Below, in pieces: positions 51,401 through 60,400 of a DNA stretch of 64,000 bases (position 1 is the first letter of the stretch; each line of letters begins with the position of its first letter). This DNA comes from Calliphora vicina (taxonomy: Eukaryota; Arthropoda; Insecta; Diptera; Calliphoridae): positions 39,866,278-39,930,277 of the forward strand of contig NC_088784.1 of assembly GCF_958450345.1 (NCBI RefSeq), in the 5' to 3' direction. The position numbers and the translations under genes were made by a program. Under the pieces are notes generated by a model. It was not told where the DNA came from and did no database searches. It saw nothing but the letters and a program-made list of their open reading frames with translations.

Positions 51401-54400
51401 AAAATCGCGGGAAGAAGATAGTTGGTTAAAGTACTAATGTTTGAGCTAGTGGCAGACTTCGGAACACCAAATGCGTCTTCTAAGTGCTGTTGCTGAGTAC
51501 AACAGAGACATTGAAAGTAGCAGATAACAACTAGCGTTGTGCTCAGGAAATGAATCGTGATGTACTGGTCGTTGGGCTTGGTTCTCGGTCGAGGTCTGAA
51601 GTATGTGTTATAGTAAGCACAATCTGACTTTTATCGGCCGAGAACCTTTGAAGTCAGAGACCATACATTGGACTGGTTTACCAGGCCGGATGTTGCAGCT
51701 CTGATAATTGTCCTGGGCTTGTTAGTTGATTAGATAGCTATGGATGGCAGGGATTAGATTGCCCGAGCTCTCGAGCAAGGGGTTTGTGCATTGATCTGTA
51801 CAATCTTTGTACAAGAATTCGCCAATTGAGTGTTCTTTGCAAGGCATTCAATGGCGGTGATAGAAGCATTGTTTCTATCCGGTGTTAAGTCGCCCGTGTG
51901 GTCTAGGCCTATGCGGCTGGTGCCCACGATAAACTTAGACACATCATGTCTATTATTCAGTCACAGAAGCCAAATCACCATGCCCATCTACACGTCCAAA
52001 TGATAAAACTTTATTATAAAAATTAGTGTTCAATGTCGCTTTCCAAAGTTTGATGGCTATAATCGAGACGATTGGCTAGATAATCAATCAGCCAATAACA
52101 ATACATCAAAGGAACTTCAGGTTAAAGTTATGCAGAATTCATCTTTGGGAATTTGCCATCGTGGCTTGGTTTAATAATTGGAGTATTTGGAAGATGACCC
52201 CAATTTTGACCGAAAAATCATCTTTAGTGAAGATGTGCATTTTTTGATGAATGTCTATGGCAACAAGCAAAATTGCCAAATACAAGCAAAAATTGACAAG
52301 ACACACGAGGTTCACCAGATGGCAATGCGTCTAGTAAAAGTTACTGTTTGGTGCGGATATTTGTCCAGCGATATTATTGGTCCCTAGTTCTTCAAGTTCC
52401 AATTTCTAGTGGCCCGAATGGAATGAAATGGACATTAACGACACTGTCTTACATTTCGTACACTAAGGGCCGTTTTCTCATTAGGTGATTATCTTTTTTC
52501 CCAACGAAAAACTGCAGATTAAAGAAATTTGGTTTTCTCAATGTCTCATTTGCTTCTATTCTATCGCAAAGCTAACCCGACCTCATCTGCCAATTATTTA
52601 TTTATCGTACAGATAAATTCAATCAGCTGACTGCTGTTCATAGTTTTTATGTGTTTGTGTTTTTGTAAACAAAATTAAAAATATTTTATAAAAAAAAAGT
52701 TTAATAGAGGAATTATCATTAATTTGATGGAGGATGAACTCGAAGAACATGAGTTCCAAGTGAATACTGAAAGAGTTTATCATGCCAGGCCTAACTACCT
52801 GGCAGACATGTAGGATAATGAATTTTTCTAAAGATCCCGGCTGTCGATGGGCACATTAAACAGCTGATTTATGTAAACATGTTGTTACTTGAAGGCAGGG
52901 TTCCCAACTTTCACATCTATTTTGAGAGGTATTTATTGTCATCTGAAAATAATGTTTTTTGTTGGTATATTGAGAAAACAAAAATTGTTAACGGACAGTT
53001 TATCGGCCTAATAAATTTATGTCGACATTTAGTAACATGCAGTTTGTCGATACATTGAGAAAACAGGCCTAAGAGAAATAGGCGATGGGTTAACATTAAC
53101 ATAGAGACGAGATATCATTATCAAAAACATAACTCTCACAACAAAAAAATACATCTTACCACAATTTTCTCAATCTCTGGTTATTTTTTAACGTGACGAT
53201 AAACTGACAGTTTCATACAAAAAAAATGTTAATTGGAGGTTTATCGTTACGAAAAACGATAACCAGATATTGAGAAAATGGAGGTTAGACAATGTATTTT
53301 GTTGTTGTATGAGTCATACGATTTGTGTTATTTTTGTTTGACAAAATGGTGTCTCGTTTCTATGTATAATACTCTATGATTAAAACCTGACGGTGTTGGA
53401 ATTTTTTGAAATCAAAAACGACAACTCGACACCAATGTGATTTCAATTCTTTGCAGTCATATTGACCCGATTTGTGCATATAGCCGTTTGGTTTTATTAA
53501 ATTCTATTTAAAACTTTCCTAAACATTATAATTAATTTGTTAATAACTATTTGTACCTTTTCTGACAATACATAGTTCTCAAATCCCATCACTGACATCT
53601 TTACTGATAATGCATTTTCAAACACCAATAACACTTTACTCTCTGCTAGTCTCTACATTTAGACATATGTCTCATTAAAGAGAATATCACTCAACAATTG
53701 TTTATGTAAAGTGTTCTTTCTTCTAAGCGATATGATTCCAAGTGTCAGATTCTAGTCCGTTCCACGGACATGTGTAAGTGAGTGAGTTTTTGTATCTACA
53801 TATGTGTGTATAAGATTTTAACATGCTCGACTGATAATTATCAAGTGGTTGTTTGTTGTGTTTTTGAATTTTATTATGACTATTTGAAAATCGAATGTCG
53901 AGTTTAGTTCGTTATTCATCCTAAAGAAAACTCTATGACGAAGTCAAAGTCGTAAATATAAGTTTATCGATTATTAAAAAGATTATCTTTTGGGAAAAAT
54001 GGTTCTCTTATCTTGAAATAAAATTTGACACTTTATTTAAAGAAATGTTGTATGTAATATTACCAAGTGAATTGTTATACAAACAAAAATACAAAACGCA
54101 TGTACTACTAAGTATTTATATTGATTGTATATCAGTGTTTGAAATTGTTAAAATGTACTCGTACAATAGAATATTTGGTAGGGAGAAAAATAATTTCCAA
54201 TTAGAATTGTCAAGTGCATTTTCAATAGTTGGAGTATCTATGAATTTAATTTAAGTCAAACAATATTAGCATGATAATGACAGTATTTATAATAAATATG
54301 TAAATATTTAGTACAAATTTTAGAAATTAAAGAAGTGACTTTCTATTTGTAAATTACACTTACACTTAAGTTGAATATTATTTCATCACCCAATTTTTTA

Positions 54401-57400
54401 AATTTTGAAAATAAATCTTATAAAAATATCACCAAAATTTATAGTTATAGTCTCAAACATTCATTTTTTATGACCTGTACTGGGTAAAAATGATCTAAAA
54501 ATTTTAAATTATAAAACCATGATACAATAATTCTACAAGGTAGAATCATTAGGAAGAGTAGTCAGTTGTGTATTGTTACGTCTAAAAGCAGAAATAACAA
54601 AAAGAAAATTAGAAAAATACGAATGAAAAACCATGAAGAAAAACTATAAAAATATTATTGTCGCACAGTGGTATAGAAAAAAAGACAGAAATAAATCTGT
54701 AACTTCTAAAACCTTAGTCCGATTTGAATAAAATTTGACATGCGTCAAGAAGAAGTGTTGTCGAGTTTAAGTTTTATAACGTTCATATTTCTTCGCCTGT
54801 GTCACGATTTCGAGAACTTCAAAAATTATCAATTATCTCTTATAACTTAGGAGATATTCGGATTTGAAAATTAAATTTTCAACATTTTTAGGAGATATTC
54901 GGATTTGAAAATTAAATTTTCAACATTTTTACCCACCCTACTCCAATTTTTTAATAACTGCGTGTCCAAATATTTCTCGGGGTTATCGGAACCCTCTACA
55001 AAATAATTAAGAACATATTGGGCCATCTAAAATGGGTTACTATATTTTAATATCGACTACGCGATTTGAGAATTTTTGACCCTAAGGTTGAATTTTACAT
55101 AAAAAAATATGCGTTTTTTGGATGGACCTGGTCCCCTAGGTATCAACAATTTTCAAAGAATATGCAATGTTAGGCACACTAATAATTCCTTTCAGAACAT
55201 ACAATTTTAATTTGATTAATTTTTAATGATCATACTAATCTGCTGTGGCTGAAAAATTTTAGTTGAGTGACAAAAATTCGTTTATTTAAATCGTAATTCT
55301 TCTTTGCCATAAAAAAATTATGGTTATAATAGAATCATTCTGGCTATAATAACAGATCTGAATATTATAATTTTAAGCCGAAAACTGATAAAGAAATTCC
55401 CAAAAAATACCAACAAAAATTTTTCGAAAATTTCTAAATTTATATTCCCTGGAATTCCCGGGAAATTTTTGTCGCGTAGGAACCCTATTCTCAATAGGGT
55501 TCTTGAGTTGAGCAACACTATCAGCACTTCAATCTTTACATGACCAGCCAGCCAAACGTACGCACATCGTTAAATCGAATCAGAAATGATTTTGAGCCGA
55601 TCGGCATAATTTATGGTGTGTGTTAGACTAATATTTTTTGGCGTTACAAACGTCAGCACAAACTCATAATACCCTTTTAACTATGGTTGCGTAGGGTATA
55701 AAAATGTCTACTACATTTCTAGAAATATTTTAAATCTTGTTCTCAATATCTCTAGTTCTTAAACGAGAACATATCCTTTAATAGCATCTAAAGAACTAGT
55801 TATGTCGCAAATACTTTTAGGACTTTTGACATAAAATTAAATAAATTAAAATCAAAGTCAAATGCAAATTCAATATACATAAATTTGTTGTTTTCTAAAT
55901 ACGTAAACAAATATCGTGTATAATTTGATCGATTTATTATGGACTAAATCAAAATTAAGATCGATTTGTGGAGGTTATATTCGATTCAAGAACGGATAAC
56001 CAGCAGCAGGTTTCGATAAATAGAAAACATGTATCTCTAAAGATTCACATAATTACTATATTATACTTTAAAATTAAATGAATTTTAATCAAATTCGTAT
56101 AAAGGTTTTCCGGGAAAATACGATAAGAAATTTTTAATAATACAAATAAAATTTTAGTTTAAATTAACGTTAAATGAGCATTTTTGAATTTGAAAATAAA
56201 AGATCATATTGATAGTAACGTTAAATGAGAACGAGTTTTGGCTATTTTTCATTTATATTAAAAATATTTTGAATCGATTTCGAAATAGTTTAGACCATAG
56301 CTGTTAAATAATGATTACTAATCATAATAATTAGTAATTAGATTATTTTTTTTCGAAGTAAAATAATTAAATTACGATTATATTCAGATTCGCACGATTA
56401 CTAATTGATTACGATTACAAATAATCAAAAAATAATCAAGATTACTTAAGATTAGGAGAAAATAATCAAAAGTAATCAAAAAATAATTCGACTATTTTCA
56501 AGGATTACTTTTGATTATTTTAAATTATTTTCCAAAAATTTTGCATTTACATCATTTTATTTTCAAAAATTTGCATTTACAACGGAAGAAATAAAAAAAA
56601 ATAACAGGGCGCCCACATTCGGACTCGAACCGGGATTTCTTAAGCGATAGAGCAAGACACATACATTTGACATATCGAAAGAATTCGTATTGTCAGAGTT
56701 ATATTGTTGAATTTTATGGGATAATTTTTGTTGTAGATCTTAACACTCAATCTCCTCCGTTAGCAAGTTGTTTTAGCAAAACTAGCTAAAAAAATTTCAG
56801 CACTCCATAGGCTCACCATTCTTACCATTTCAACAGAGTTTGTCAGTTATATATAGATGTTGAGCGAAACGTGTAATGTTAACCAATTAAATATTGTTAA
56901 CATCACACGTTTGGCTCAAAATATTTCCTTATTAACCTCAAGTGAAGAAACAGTGTATAAAAAAGGGTATACAAATATATTTAGACAAAGTTCAAAATTT
57001 TGCATATTAAAATGAGTAATATGACAAAATTTTAAAATATATTTGCGATTAATAAATTTTCCTGATATGAGCCATAGTCACAAAATCAAGCAGATTTCTG
57101 TCTACTTGAAACTAATTTCTGTGGATTTTTTTAATGTTTATATGCGTTAATGTATTTTTGGATTGCGGGACTTATATGTGAGCTATGACCTATTGTGATT
57201 CGATTGTCATAAAATACTTTTACGTGATGTATATGTATTTTAATCGAATTTCATCTTTACAATAAAATATGAGTATTCTAGTTATTATCGCAAGTGGAAT
57301 GTGATTTCTAAGTATTTGAAGGCTACTTTTGTAGAATTTCATTTAAATAACTCTATTATCAAGAGTGGACCATATACGGGAGTTATGGAATTATGGAAGG

Positions 57401-60400
57401 TCCTCCACAATATTAAAATATTGTAAATAACTTCCTGAAGTCCTTATTTTCAATATTTCATAAAAAATATAAAACTTTTTTAACGATTTAGAGCCTTGGT
57501 CACCAAGGGGTTAAGTTATACTTTGGTGAAGTATATATAAGATTCAGCACTGCCGAATATAGCTCTCCTACTTGTTTTTTACTCATATTCGCTGGGTGAG
57601 AAATACTAAAAATAATGTAATGAAAAGTTTAATGTATTTTTCCCTTTTTTTGAGTCGGGAATTACAAAAATTGTTATTGCTTGTGTTATTATTAAAATTA
57701 TATATGTATATTTTTTTTATGAAAAAATATATAATTTTGTTTTATTTGTTTAGAATGCAAATTTTGGAAAATAAAATGATGTAAATGCAAAATTTTTGGA
57801 AAATAGTCTAAAATAATCAAAAGTAATCTTTGAAAATAGTCGGATTACTTTTGATTATTGTGTCGTAATCGCAAGTAATCTTGATTATTTGTAATCGCAA
57901 TCAATTGGTAATCAGAAATTTTTCTAAAGAGAATTATATAATCAATTAAATTATTTTTGAAAAATAATATAATTAATTACTAATCGTAATCCAAAATTAA
58001 CAGCTATGGTTTAGACTATATTAAGTAGGATCCATATTATTATTTTTCGAATATAACGAATAATTAAATTAAAATATTACAATTTGTTCGAATAATTCGA
58101 TAACAATTTAAAATTAATCGAATTATGCGAATAATTAAATATTTTCCCATTAACGCCGCTTCGTCATGTGTGGACACTATAATTTCGGTTTAAAAATCAA
58201 TTCCGAAGTCTCTACTCTTTTTAAATAAAGGTATTTATAGACGGCAATACTGAGTATTAATATTTGTCAAAAACTCAAGTATCATAATACAATTTCTTCG
58301 TCTAAACTAAATTTGTATTAGATTTTAAAAAAATACAAATGATTTTTTTGATTTACGGTCGGTATTCAAAATTTGTTTAAAACAATTCAAAAACTTTTTA
58401 TTTTTATATGTATTCATAAATACAAATAATGCAAAGGAAAATGTCAAGAAAATATAAAATAAAGTTTGCAGAAAAATATCAATCAACAAAGAAATAAAAT
58501 ATTTGTAATACTATAGTGTAAACAATAAATGTTTTTTTCGAAACGATTTTTTGAAATACCGAATGATTTCAATAATATTTTAAATTTGAAAAGTGTTAAT
58601 ACTCAGTATTTTTGTTGCCATTCCTTCTAATTTTAATTAAATGTTAATTGAGCAAACATTATTCGAATGGATACCATAATTTTAAGTGTGTGCTAAAAAA
58701 AAAATATTTTTGAGCACTTCAGATTTTTGGGTTATTTTCAATATTAAATGATGAATCCCTCAACTATACCTATCAACTGATTCAATTGGCGAACGTATTT
58801 TTTTAATCCTTTACAATTAATTTTACTTTTACTAATAATTTTAATTGGAAAACAATTTCACGAATCAATAAATAGCATTAAGCAAATTCGAAATGAGTTT
58901 GAATTAAAGAAAAAAAAATAAGGAATGAATTTTATCCATTTGAAGTACTGTGGAATTGAGGCTATGAATTAATTCGTAATGAATGATATTATATTATCAT
59001 ATATCCAATTGGAGATATCAATAGGTTTCCATATCGTATTCTTGCCTTGGGAATATGTTGGTAAATGGTCAAACACAACATATTCTAAAAGTTATTCAAA
59101 AAATATAATTGAATTACATATGGACAATTCCACGAGAATGACTACCACTACTGAAACCTCAAAAACCCTTGACACTTTTTTAAGATGATTTGAATAGCAG
59201 AAAACACTAAAATATTACTATGTGTAAGTATTTAGATCTTATTACAACATTTTATTGGCAAAAATAATAGTTTAAACTGACTATATTTAATTGTTTAATT
59301 TAATTGGCATGTTTTAGGCTAAGATTGCTGTTAAAACTAAGCTCCCAATTAGCATATAGTATGAAATGAATTTGACTATGATTGTTTTTTTGCTATTGTC
59401 AAATTGTTTATTGAAACCGAATGTATATTTTCTATTAATTTTTTATAGTTTTTGTATACATATATTTCCAGAATATATGTATATTGTTTTATTATAAGTG
59501 AAAAATCTGTCACGTACGGTATGTCACGTACGATATTAATTTTATTTATTATAAAATCATCCAAAGATTGTTTTTATTTACGGATTGTAAAAGAAAAATA
59601 TTTTATTTAGTTTAAGAAATTAAAAGAAAACATAACGCCTCTCACGATTCGAATATTTTCGCATATTTCTACTTGTAGCACAAAATGTCTTCCGTTTTAT
59701 GTCACGTTTTATGTTTCCTCAATATTTTGGACAACTATGATTCGAAAGAACTTTTTATTATTATAACTTTTTATTATTTTCAAATATAGTACCCTCCGAA
59801 TGGAACATAAAGACCAAATTATTTTTCAGATACTCTTATTTTTGCAAAATCTATATGGAATTGCCCATATGTTTAAAATTGATTTTACTTTTTCTATTTT
59901 TCTTTTAGATTTTAAATCCGATTCGAGATCAGTCAAACATACCAAAATTTAAATTTTTTATAAAGAATCAAAGACAGTCCTCTCATTTTCCACTAAAAAA
60001 TAATAATTCATAGACATGTATTAAGTAGTATAAAATTTACATATAGACTTACCAAATTCCAGGTTCTAACACTAAACTAACAGTTTCATTTGTGGTAAAT
60101 TTATGACCTGCAACAACAAATATTAATTTTGTTTAATAAACAAATATAAAATCAAAAAGTAAACAGAATAAAATTTCAAATTACAATATTCAATATTGAT
60201 AATTATGTACCTGATTTAAGTAAATGTTGTATTACCGAGACCATATCACGAGATTCGCGAATATAAAATTCGTTATCATCCACACTAGTGATGTTCAGTT
60301 CTAAATGAAACAATATATACGAATGATTAAATAAGTGAATGATTATAAATAAGTAATAATGATTATTTTTATTTACCTTGCATTATTTCGCCGATACTTT

